Shown here: in pieces, positions 52,256-62,923 of the stretch
Numbering within the stretch: position 1 is the stretch's first letter
Layout of the letters: each line of letters starts with the position of its first letter
Assembly: GCA_020310875.1 (NCBI GenBank)
Contig: CM035416.1
Coordinates: forward strand, 656,556-720,555
From: Ceratopteris richardii
Taxonomy: Eukaryota; Streptophyta; Polypodiopsida; Polypodiales; Pteridaceae
DNA length: 64,000 bases
Direction: 5' to 3'
The notes under the pieces: generated by a model
Seen by the model: only the letters and a program-made list of their open reading frames with translations
Database searches by the model: none
What the model was told of the DNA's origin: nothing
Translations under genes and position numbers: made by a program

Positions 52256-54380
52256 TCTGGTTCAAGCTCAAAAGTGGCATCTTCCTTCAACTAAGATTTG
52301 TCCTGCAAAACATGATCAGCATTAGGAACATACTTTCTAATTAATCCAACATGGAAAACAGGATGAATTCTCAAATCCTTAAGCAGGTCAATAAATATGC
52401 AACATAACCAACTTTTTTTAAGATTTAACATAACGTGGAGACAATTGCCGATCTTTGCCTAAAACCAGATTTGATTTATAAAGGATTCACTTTCAAAAAA
52501 ACTATGTCATTTGTTCTAAATTCCAAGGGCCTCTTTTTGAGATCATGATATAATTTCTGAAGTTTTTGTGCATCTTTCATATTTAGCTCCAGATCCATGT
52601 TTTCAAGCATATGTTTGGATACCTCAACATGTTTTTATGAATTAAAAAGTGAATGAGGTAGAAAACAGTTATAGCCATACGCTGCTTCAAAAGGTGCCAT
52701 CTTAATAGATGAATACCATGCACTATAATATGCATACTCAACCAAAGGCAAATACTCAGTCCAATTGTTCTGCTTATCATTCACAAACATATGTAACATA
52801 TCCTCAAGCACCCCCTTAACCCTCTTGGTCTCACCATCAGTTTTAGGATGGAATTCAGTACTCATGCGTATTCTATTCCTATGGATTGAAATGTTGCTTT
52901 CCAAAAATTAGATGTAAAACTTGCATCCCTATCAAAAATTATACTTTAAGGTATACCATGTAACCTAAAAATTTCTTTTATGAAAAGGTTATGGTATCAT
53001 GCCCACTTTTGGTAACAGGAAACTTTGTTATGAAATCCATAGAGATGGATTCCAATTTTTGATAAGGCATATCTAATGGTTATAACATACCATGACTCCT
53101 TTTAAATTCAGCCTTAACCTGTTGACATTTCAAACATTCTTTCACATACCTCCTAATATCATATTTCATATGTGGCCAGTAATATGAAATAAATCTTCTT
53201 TTAATTCTTTTCCAATAACAAAATTAGAGGATAAAATAGAAATTGAATTGCATAAAGCTTTGTGACTCAAAGCATCAACCACTTTGTTTTCTTTTCTTGC
53301 TGAGTATTTAATATCAAAATCATATTCACTTAGCAATTCAATCCATCATTTTTGTCTATTGTTAAGTAAAGGTTGAGTAAATATATATTTAAGGCTCTGA
53401 TAATCTGTTCTTAATTCAAAATTTACTCCAAGCAATAAGTGTCTCCAATGTTCAAGTGCATGAACAACCACAAGCATTTCCAAGTCATGTGTTGTATAAT
53501 TTACTTCATGTTTCCTTAGTTTCCTTGACTCATAATCCACTACCCTTGTTTTTTGTGAAAGTACGCATCCGATTCCACTTCCACTAGCATCACATGCAAC
53601 AATAAATGGATTTTCTAACTCAAGTACCTTTAGCAAATAATTTTTGATAATTTTTTGTTTTAATTCTTCAAATGCATTTTGACACTCATCATTCCATGTG
53701 GTCTCTATTTTCTTTGTCAATTTTGTAAGAGGATTTGCAATTTGAGAGAGCTCCCTAATGTGTGACTCTCATATTGTGCCAAACCAAGGAAGCTTCTCAC
53801 ATCTCTCACACATTTGGGTGTAGGCCAGTCAACTATGCTTCTAACTTTCACAAGATCTATGTGAATCCCCTCCTTAGAAACAACTCTCTGCAAATAAGCC
53901 ACTTCCTTCTTTCACAAGAAAACATTTACTCATCTTACCATGTAGTTTATGCTCTCTAAGTTTTTGTAAAGTCTTCCTGAGAAGCAATGCATGGTCATCA
54001 TCATCCTTAGAATACAAAAAAGTATCGTCAAGAAATACTAATATAGATTCATCGAGATATTCATGAAACTCATTATTCATCAAACACATAAATGTTGGAA
54101 GAGCATTTTTCAATCCAAAATTCAAAACTCTGAGCTCATAATGACCATATCATGTTCTAAAAGTGGTTTTGGGTATGTCCTAAGGCTTTACTCTAATTTG
54201 ATGATATCCCAATCTTAAGTCAATTTTAGTGAATATTGTGGCACCACTCAATTGACTCAGCAATTCATCTATGTGTGGAAGTCTTGTTCAATCCCTTATA
54301 GTTGATACAAAGTCTATATGAGCCATATTTCTTTTTCTAAAACAAAATAGGTGCTCCCCAAGGTGAAACACTAGGTCTTC
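52256..54380 (-). pseudogene. chromovirus-like gypsy pol, decayed
   Basis: In minus-strand order: RRPSVSPWGAPILF near 54375-54335, an RT core with FGLKNALPTFMCLMN and ILVFLDDTFLYSKD (54125-53990; LDDT where YVDDI/LDDI is expected), a GHIVS-equivalent and KVRSIVDWPTPKCVRDVRSFLG (53902-53717), RNase H (PFIVACDASGSGIGCVLSQ, 53720-53346), integrase pieces (STEFHPKTDGETKRV, WTEYLPLVEYAYYSA; 52904-52635), and a C-terminal HPVFHVGLIRKYV stretch (about 52380-52330), the region before the chromodomain in chromoviruses. It has frame breaks throughout and is a different lineage from the 17-kb element. Confidence 0.88.
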
Positions 54381-55364
54381 TCTGTTGGAGGATAAACACT
54401 CCTATGTGCACAACAAAAGCAAATGAACCCTCCTAGGATCCTGAAATTTTTCAGACATAGGCTCTGTATTTTCTGAGTTTCTCTGAGTATATGCAGAGAT
54501 TGAAAACTAAATTTTGCAGGCATAAACTAGACTTTAAGATCTTTCAAATGAGAGTAAAATCACTCCATTTGGATACTGGATGATGCCTCAAACAGCTGCA
54601 ACAAAATAGATAACTTGATCTCTTCATAGAGTATGAGCTAACTAGACAGACACTATTCTGGACATTTCTCTGCACATGTGCAGGCACTGAACCTGAGACT
54701 TATAGCAGACAAAGTAGAACCTATAAGCTTTCCAACAAGACAAAAATCATTGCAAATGGATTCCGGATGAAGGAGAAACAACAATTACAAGACCGGGGGG
54801 TCTGCCAAAAACATCTAGATAGATAGAGTGTGTAAAAGTGAAATTTCTGCAAAATATGCAGAGAACAGCTAGTAGGGGGTGTGCTTAAGCAAGGGGGCAG
54901 CTTGGGCACGTATTTCCACGACTCTAAGTCATAATACAAATCATTAGAGGTTTTAAAGACCTCATACTAACCTCTTTAACCAATCAAAAGCATATGCATG
55001 TCAAAAGTGAGGTCCAATCACATCAAGAGGTGAGCTAAATCTTCTCTAATCAAATTCTTTCCATTATGGGCATGATTTGATGCCTCCAACTCGTGGAAAT
55101 CAGCCTCCTTTGATTGTGGATGATGTGGAAGGTTCAATTTGGGGCATGTTCCCACACTCTTGATTTTATGGCCTACATGTCATTTTTTATTTATAGCCTT
55201 AGTGGCTTGTATTATGGCTTTTGGCCGTATTTGCTTAGAGGCTTGTGTGCCTTACTATTTGTTTTTTTTTTGTTACATATTTAGAGGAAATGTTGCCGAA
55301 AAAATCATTGTATGGCATTATATATGGAGGTATATAAATACATACATGTTGGATCCAAGGGGAA
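54381..55364. other. no gene recognised
   Basis: The gypsy RT ends abruptly at a TGTTGGAGG string (54381), which could be an LTR edge, but no matching second LTR was found. There are small open frames only. Confidence 0.4.
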
Positions 55365-55500
55365 TTGGACTCATGCACTACAGGCTAGGAGTATGATGGG
55401 GTAACCACTTGTCTTGAAAGCCATGGTTGAGAATTACTTTCTAATCATCCCTCTTAGGGTGTGGTTTGACCATATCCTCCCTCTCATTTTTTGAGTCTAA
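55365..55500. repeat. direct repeat, copy 1 (with 56040-56165)
   Basis: This aligns by eye with 56040-56165: ggctaggagtat, aaccactt, catggttgag, attactt, cttagggtgtggtt and gagtctaaca occur in the same order. Function unknown; the second copy also ends in TCTAACA, so it may be an LTR end. Confidence 0.7.
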
Positions 55501-56039
55501 CACTCTCTTCCCTTCTAGAGATCATTGTTCTCAATGATCAACCCTTAGTCTCCCCTTGAATTGATGTCTCAACTTTGCACAGTCTCTTGAACCTTCTTAT
55601 TCTCAACTTTGGTTTCTTGAACCCTTGCTCTCAACCTTGGTGTCTCAAACATTTTTTCTTGCAAAATTGGTGTCTCGAACCTAATTCTCACCCATGCTAA
55701 CTATCTTGGATCCTCAATCTAGTTCTTTCATAAGAAACCTCATTCTAAGATCTTTCCAACAACACCTAAGACATCTAAATCCGACGTGGGAATTGGGAGA
55801 TACACTCCATTTTTATATGCTTTCAGATACAAAGTGCCCAAGCACCTTTTGTAGAGGCTGTTGGGTTTCCATGAGCTTTGTGGAGTCTATCCATCTTTCC
55901 AAAGCCTACTTCCTAACTCTAATACAAATTGTTGTATCTAAGGGGAATTGAACTCTAATACAAATTGTTGTTTCAATTCCAATAGAAATTGTTTTATCTA
56001 AGGGGAATTGAAATCTAATACAAATTATTGTATCTAATA
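55501..56039. other. no gene recognised
   Basis: Spacer between the two direct repeats. Near 55925-56030 it contains several copies of ctaaggggaattga and ctaatacaaattgttg, a small local repeat. Confidence 0.45.
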
Positions 56040-56165
56040 CAAACTGGCTAGGAGTATCATTGACTAACCACTTTCCCCAGAAGTCATGGTTGAGGATTAC
56101 TTCTTAATCTTCTTTCTTAGGGTGTGGTTCAACCATCTCATGCCTATCATTTATTGAGTCTAACA
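56040..56165. repeat. direct repeat, copy 2 (with 55365-55500)
   Basis: See copy 1. It is followed by short ATACA-rich sequence leading to the microsatellite. Confidence 0.7.
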
Positions 56166-56452
56166 ATACATGTATACACACATACATACATATATACATT
56201 TCATACATACATACATACTTATTTCAAAATACTTGAGATTAGAGATTCTAATATATATCTACTTGTACATCCATATATAGCTACATAAATACATACGTCT
56301 ATGCATACATACTCATATGCGATTGGTAGTAGACATCCATAGAATGATGGTAGGCACTTTTCCATCAATTAGATGAATTGGGATGTTTTGGAGGATCACT
56401 CATATACATACATACACATAAACCTATCCTATTTTATTATGTTTTTTCACAT

Positions 56453-56552
56453 GCATACATAATACATACATACATACATACATACATACATACATACATA
56501 CATACATACATACATACAGACATACATACATACATACATACACATATACATA
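56453..56552. repeat. CATA tetranucleotide microsatellite
   Basis: A nearly perfect run of CATA units broken by one CAGA and ending in CACATATACATATG. Scattered CATA tracts begin at 56170. The open frame across it (repeated Ile-His-Thr-Tyr) is only the translated microsatellite. Confidence 0.97.
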
Positions 56553-56800
56553 TGGAAGGTAAGATGGCCCCATGTCACTTACTAAATCTTCAAATTGAAC
56601 ACTTTATCTTGTGAATAGCTTATATTATTCATAAAGAAGTTTTTTATTTGATCTTTCATACTAAAAAAGTTTTTTGACCAAGGAAAAAATTATTTTAGTG
56701 ATAATGGTGAAACTTGAATTACCTTGTTCGTTTCTTGGTTGTGTTATGTGAGCTTGGAGAATCACTAGGAGGTGTAAATGTCATCTTATATTAGAGGTGG

Positions 56801-57360
56801 TGTCACTGTGGCACAATGGTGAGTACCAACGTGAGGAGCTCCACCTCATAAATGTCAATCCGCGGAGATGTGAGGACCGATATGAAGACCAAGAGCAAGT
56901 GAAGTGCACAAGTGCATGAGTGAAAGCATACAAACATGCGCACACATACACACACACACACGCGCACAAGATAAGAGCAAAGAGTGGAACAATGGAAGGA
57001 CTTCAATTACAAAAGAACTCTCTTACAAAGCTGAAATCTACAACAAGCTAACCCCCAAAATGAGCTCTCCAGCCCTTTTTATAGTTTTTGAAGTGGTTTT
57101 GGCCCTGTCCAGACCTAATGTCCGGCCTAGTTAAAAACTAGGTTCCAAGGCTTATTTAGGGACTCAAATGGAATCTAAAAAATATGAAAATTGGTAGGAT
57201 GATACTTCTAATACTCCTCAAGCTCAAGGAATCCTTGACTTAAAAGAAATGGAGTTGTAAAAATGGAAAATGGTATTTACAATGGTTTTTAGTGATAGAA
57301 GTCACTATATTTATAGGGATCTCTTCTGAAAATTTGACATGTGCTTCTTGGAGGTTGTAG
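56801..57360 (-). repeat. family A LTR, 5'-truncated copy
   Basis: The minus-strand sense ends GTGACA at 56802/56801, includes a TATAAAAAG box (plus-strand ctttttata near 57077) and the CA/TG-rich tract near 56940-56970. The LTR's first part is missing where it abuts the second copy. Confidence 0.82.
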
Positions 57361-57372
57361 CTCAAGCGTAAG

Positions 57373-57964
57373 CACCACCTCCTTTACTTGTCAATCCGTG
57401 GAGACGTGAGGACCGGTATGAAGACCACGAGCAAGTGAAGGCACAAGTGCGTGAGTGAAAGCACACAAACATGCACACACATACACACACACGCGCACAA
57501 AGTAAGATCAAAGAGAGGAACAATGGAAAGCTTAGATTGCAAAAGAGTTCTCTTACAAAAGTTCTATTCTCTAACAAGCTAACCTCAAAAATGAGCTCTC
57601 TAGCTCTTTTTATAGTTTTTTGACTAGTTTTGGCCCTGTCCAGACCTAGTGTCCGGCCTAGTTAAAAATTAGGTTCCAGGGCTTATTTGAGGGCTCAAAC
57701 GAAGTCTAAAAATTATGAAAATTGGTACGATGGTACTTCTAATACTCCTCAAGCTCGAGGACTCCTCGGCTTGAACAAAATGGAGTTACTAAAAATAGAT
57801 AATGGTATTTACAATGGTTTCTAGTGATGAAAATCACTATTTTTGTAGGGGATTCTTCTGAAAATTTGACATACACTTCTTGGAGCTCCCTACTTGCTCC
57901 CTTTCCTCGTGTGTCCACCTTTTGATGTGCTTCCATGCTTTGTCCTTGACTTTGAGCTTCAACA
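57373..57964 (-). repeat. family A 3' LTR of the 57-64 kb gypsy element
   Basis: The sense start TGTTGAAGC is at 57964, directly after the polypurine tract. A TATA box AACTATAAAAAGAGC lies near 57605-57620. The copy breaks off at about 57373, short of the usual GTGACA end, and joins the other LTR copy. Confidence 0.85.
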
Positions 57965-58000
57965 CTCCCCCCCCTCTCGAGTCTGTCGTCCCTGACAGAC
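57965..58000 (-). promoter_or_regulatory. hairpin plus polypurine tract of the 57-64 kb element
   Basis: The polypurine tract reads GAGAGGGGGGGGAG on the minus strand (57978-57965). Immediately upstream in sense, GTCTGTC (58000-57994) pairs perfectly with GACAGAC (57987-57981) over a 6-base loop. The AGGGACGACAGA core is shared with 27573-27584 although the adjoining LTRs are unrelated. Confidence 0.88.
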
Positions 58001-59449
58001 CCTTGTTGGAAGGGCTGTTCTGTGTAGTGCTTTGAGAGGTGGTGTCCATCCGTTGTATGAGCTGGTTCCTTGGATTCCAGCAAGAATGTGTCGTTGTGAG
58101 CTTTCAAAACTGCAAGTTGCTCAGAAGAGGTTGTCAAGAGTGATTTGGAGCAACTACTGGCTTCAATTGGCTTCCGAGATATGGATGTTGTTCCCATGAT
58201 GTCTGCTAGCTCTTTTAAAGATGATGTTGAGAGCATTCATGCCAACTACTCATAACCCATAATGAATGATGGGTAAGTGTGTTCGTGCCTGGGTTGAAAA
58301 AAGTATGTGCCTTGTGCACGGCCTTGTAATGTAGCCCTACGCATGCTTACTTGGAAAATGCATTGGAAGAAGTATGGTGCAAAAATTGCGGGTCTTGAGC
58401 TAAGTGCTCAAGGGTATGCTGACGAAGAGGTTTCCTAAACTATCATGGTTATGGTGTTTCCAGAGTAAAGATACTTACCATGGCGAAGGTTGATGGATGT
58501 TTGCCTCTTCGTGTTGTACACTCGGCCTTTGGGATGGAACCTTGTTGATGAATGTCCATGTTGATTGTCCACTGATGAGATCTTTTGAGTGGTGGATCCC
58601 CTCTCCTCTTTTCAAAGCAACATTTGTCACTAACAATGTGCATTTCTGAGCTTGGGCTCATGCACGTTCACTTCCCTATATTGACACTCAGAGGAATATT
58701 GGACACGTGCCGGTTTCTAAGAGATTACCATGCTGATTGACATAGACCATTCACCAGTGCTACTGTTCCATACTGGTTCAGGAAATACTGAGAATTGAAT
58801 TGCTTTATATTCCTTGGCAAGCAACATCGGGTAACTACACCAAGCTGAGTTTCACATATGCTCTTTAGCTCACCATATGCAGGAGTCTTCTCCTCCAGAA
58901 CTACCTTTTGCAGATATCTCCTTGGATGCTCTGGTACATGAAGTAGTTAAGCATCACTCAAGTTGCGGACCTTCAAGCTCTTCATTTCTACCATGGTAAG
59001 AGAAAATCATAGTTGTAGATGCCATGTTCATGCCAAATGCTTGTCCTCTACCAGATAAGGCAGCAATAATCTCACTGCTGGCCGAGACACACTACGATCC
59101 AAATTGATAAATGCCTAGTAATCAACAGTTCCACCTTCAACTAAGCATGACTCATTCATGTTTCATAAGCCAAACCTGGGAACAAGCTCTCTCCCACTTC
59201 TTTTTTATTTTTATTTTTTTTTTTTGAGAAAAAGGATATCACAAAACAAGAACACAAAAGTTAGTATCAATAGAAATGTTCGACATATGTCACTGTGCTC
59301 TTGTGCATGGGATTCTCAAGTGTGTCTATGCACGGCCGTGTAATGTGGCCCTATATTAATGCATACTTTGGAAATGCATGACCTAAATGGTGCAAAAGAC
59401 AGGGTTGTGCAAGGAGCACATGGTTGTTGCTCGTTCGAGGCTTTCGATG
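58001..59449 (-). other. gypsy 3' untranslated region with a duplicated block and a possible LINE tail
   Basis: The block near 58315-58390 (gtgcacggccttgtaatgtagcc, aatgcattgg) recurs near 59325-59400 in the same orientation. Between them at 59204-59223 is a T-run followed by gagaaaaaggatatcac, which on the minus strand looks like a LINE 3' end with A-rich tail. Several 60-70 codon frames are present, none recognised. Confidence 0.5.
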
Positions 59450-62400
59450 TTATTTGTGGAGGTTGATGCCGACCTTGGTGGAGGTATCCATTGAGTCTCG
59501 AGCTGATGTAATCCTCCTTATTGGAGTCCATTTTAGAACATCATTTGGCACTGTAGAGGTCACTTCAGGCGTCTTTCTCTTTGGATGCTTTCTGAACTGT
59601 GGTATCCAGTGTGGTTGATGCTTTGGTTCGGTGGAGGCTACTTGCACTTTTGGCTTCCAAACCCATATCCTTTTTGCATGTCTTCCTACTAATGTTGAAG
59701 AGCTGATTTGATCTTCCTTTGGTCTCTGTACGTGGTTCTTACCCTTTTCTCTTTTTGGCCTCTTTGTTGAAACCTTTTGCATGTGGGAGAACAAAGGTTG
59801 TTGTGGGTGTAGGATCTTCTTAGGTACCCACATCTGTAATTGCCCTTGTTGAGCTGCAGCTAACTTCTTAGGCACCCAAACTTGTTGGATATCTTGTGAT
59901 GGAGCTTGTCTGAGCTGCTTCCTTCGTCTTCTGGCCTGGTTAGTGTGCATGGATGGGATTTGTGGGGGTAAGGCTGGTGGTTGCTCTCCTTTGCGTACCC
60001 AGATCTGCTTCATGCCCGGAACCGCTTTTTTATCGAATGGTGTCTTTCTATTTGATGTAGCAGTTGTCGTGAACGGTTGTGTTTGCTTGTGTGGTGGGCT
60101 CACTACTGTGGCTACTTGAGTCTTTGGAGAAGAAGAAAGATCCACCCGCCTTCGAACCTGGTCTTCCACGATTGACTCCTTCTGCATCATAGAGCTTTTG
60201 ACACATACAACATCTTCTTTCATATGATTAGTCTTGGAAGAACTAAGAGAGTGTGTGGTGCCATGATCTAGGAGCATGCAGTTCTCTAATTCTAATGTAA
60301 TGCATTGTTCATGTACCCAAACTTGAAGAATTTGACTTCTTAGGTTTAAGTTAACTGCATGGTCATAGATCCAATCTTGACCCAAGACAAGTGGTTCTGT
60401 AAGGTTCTCATCTTGACATAATAGCGCTTTGACTTTCATTGGAACATCTTGAAGGTAGATGGGAAGTTCCACCTCGCCCAAACAAGGGGTTTCCACACCT
60501 CCCAATCCTATGAGATAAGCTTCTATGGGATTGATGTTCAACCCCAAGTCTTGGCAGTAGGAAAGTTTAACTGCACTACTTGCTGCACCTGAGTCAATCA
60601 ATGCTTTCACCGTCCTTGCACCCTTCCCTTGTCCTATCTCTATGGTCACAAAGGGTCTTCGGTCAATGACCTGAGAAGTCGCAATGCCTGACTTTTGACA
60701 CATATCCATGTGATATTTTGGGGCTTTTGAGTTGACATCTAGGCCTAATCGCCTTAACTTATTTCGCCTAATACGCTCTCTGGCCTCTACCTGTGCTTCT
60801 TCTCTCACTCTTAACTCTTCTTCTCTTCGCTTCTTAGCAGTGTTGAGTCTCATTAGCATATCCTCAGTAAGAGGTTCTTGATATAGCTTGACTCTGCAGC
60901 CACTAATATAGTTTGGCAAGATATCTCCTTCTAGAGTGGCCAACTGAACTGCACCACTAGTGGAAATTCTATTAATGATCATGGGTCCATATCCTCTTTT
61001 TTCCAACTTACGGGCATGTTGTTTTAGTGTGTATACCAACACTAGATCTCCCTCTTTCAATCCCTTATCCTTGATGTGTGCATCAAAGTATGCCTTTTGC
61101 CTCTTCTTTGCAGCGTAGATGCCTGCTGCCGCTCGTAGCCTCGTTTCACCCAAGCGTTCGAGATCAAAGATCCTAGAGGACAATTCATGCCCATTCCACT
61201 CATACTCTTGTGCTACTTTTAAGGCAGGGATTAAGAAATCTAATGGTAGCACATCGTTCTGTCCGAAGACCATCTGAAATGGGGTGGCGTTGAGTACCGT
61301 TTTGTAGGCAACTCGATAAGCCCAAACAGCATGATGAAGTTGTTTGTCCCAATCAGAGCGTTTAATATTCACCAGTTTTGTCAATACGTTACAGAGGATC
61401 TTATTGGTACTCTCGGCTTGTCCGTTGGCTTGTGGATGATAGGGGGCGGATTTCTTATGTATCACCAAGAATTCTTGGAGAAGATTTTCAATGACTTCAT
61501 TCAAGAAGTGTGTGCCTCTATCGCTCACCAACTCTATTGGTAGTCCATATCTCGTGAACACATTCTCGAATAAGAACTTAGCCGTAGTCTGAGCATCATT
61601 CTTTGTTGTGGCTTTGACTTCTACCCACTTTGTAAGGTAATCTGTGGCTACAATGATGTACTCTGCATGGGAGTTTCTAGCTGGGGGGTTAATAGGACCT
61701 ATGAAGTCTATGCCCCACTTCGAAAATGCACGTCCTCCCATCATTGGCCTCAAGGGCATCTCGTCTTTTCTCACTTGATATTGTGCACGTTGGCATGTGT
61801 CACATTTCTTCACATAGGTATGTGCATCCATATGAAGAGTGGGCCACCAAAGTCTTGAGAATAGAATGGTCTTGATCACTCGGTCAGGACCAAAATGTCC
61901 ACCTGCAACACCGCTGTGTGCAGTTTCTAAGACTTTCAAATAATCTGATTCGTGAACGCACAGTCTTAAGTAACCATCTTTGCCTCTTCGGTATAGGTTG
62001 TCTCCTACTAGGGCATAGCCTTGAGCCTCTTGCTCCATGCTTCTTCTTCTTGCTAGACTAGCCTCTTTGGGTAATTTTCCCGATCTCATAAACTCTACCA
62101 ATGGAGCACTCCAATCTGGAATTAATGACACTTGATAAAGGGTCGCATGCTCCACTGGGGGTCTCTCTCTGCACCTTGGACAATTCTTAATCCACTCATG
62201 TATTTCTTTGTCCATGCTAGGCCAATACACTCCTAAACGCTTTAGATTCTGCAATGTTCGTTGTTTAGAATAGTGATTTCCTAGCAATCCTTCATGAGCT
62301 TGCTGCAACCAACTATTATGTTCATCATCCTCGACACAACAAGCTAATACGCCCTCCGTATATTGTTTGTACATGCTTCCTGCTAATATGCAATATTTTT

Positions 62401-62917
62401 GTGATTTTACAATTTCTTCTTGTGATGTTTTCACATTCTTATTTGCAGGGCCAAAGGTTAGGACTGGTACCAACTTATTTGCCCATTTAGGAACAACTTC
62501 TAAATTGAACAGATAAGCATCGGGTAATTCGTCAGACACTCCTTGCGGTGACTCTCCTGAAGTGATGCGAGAAAGGTGATCTGCCCGAAGGTGGGTTCTA
62601 CCTTTCCTGACAACAACTTCAAAGTCATATTCCATTAGTAAGAGGAACCATCTTACTAAGCGTCCAGTATTGCAAGGTTTATTGACCAAATATAACAAAG
62701 CTTGATGATCAGTGAAAAACTTGAACTTGTTGGCCAATAAATAGTGTCTAAACTTCTTCACAGCATATACCATGCCTAAGCCCTCTCGCTCAGTTGTGGT
62801 ATAGTTCCGTTCAGCTGCAGTGAGCTGTCTACTAGCATATGCTATGGGCAAATCTAAGTTTCCTTCACTTGTGGGTTGTGCTAGCACACATCGTATGGCA
62901 TGATTGGATGCATCCAC
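59450..62917 (-). pseudogene. gypsy pol: RNase H, double HHCC, integrase, post-integrase protease-like domain, basic tail
   Basis: An uninterrupted 1,155-codon frame. Residues 1-115 are RNase H (HAIRCVLAQPTSEG, ERNYTTTEREG). HHCC module 1 is at about 205-265 (LKRLGVYWPSMDKEIHEWI, CPRC) and module 2 at about 335-375 (HSGVAGGHFG, WWPTLHMDAHTYVKKC, CQRAQ). The integrase core has first Asp 404 (nt 61708) in WGIDFIGPI, then SDRGTHF and QAESTNK. After integrase comes KGLKEGDLVLVYTLKQHA, then a retropepsin-like domain with ALIDSGAASSAV (Asp 775, nt 60595) and PLVLGQDWIYDHAV. The tail has repeated IWVRKG, VWVPKK, MWVPKK and IWVWKP motifs. The start is set by a frame change, not a true initiation codon: a six-T run near 62940 puts it out of frame with RT. 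The same layout is seen in the 17-kb element. Confidence 0.93.
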
Positions 62918-62923
62918 ATGGAC

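Noticed and set aside
54381-54400. LTR start at TGTTGGAGG where the chromovirus RT breaks off
   Set aside because: No second copy, primer site, polypurine tract or target duplication could be found in the window.
56378-56614. Open frame with repeated Ile-His-Thr-Tyr
   Set aside because: It is the translated CATA microsatellite.
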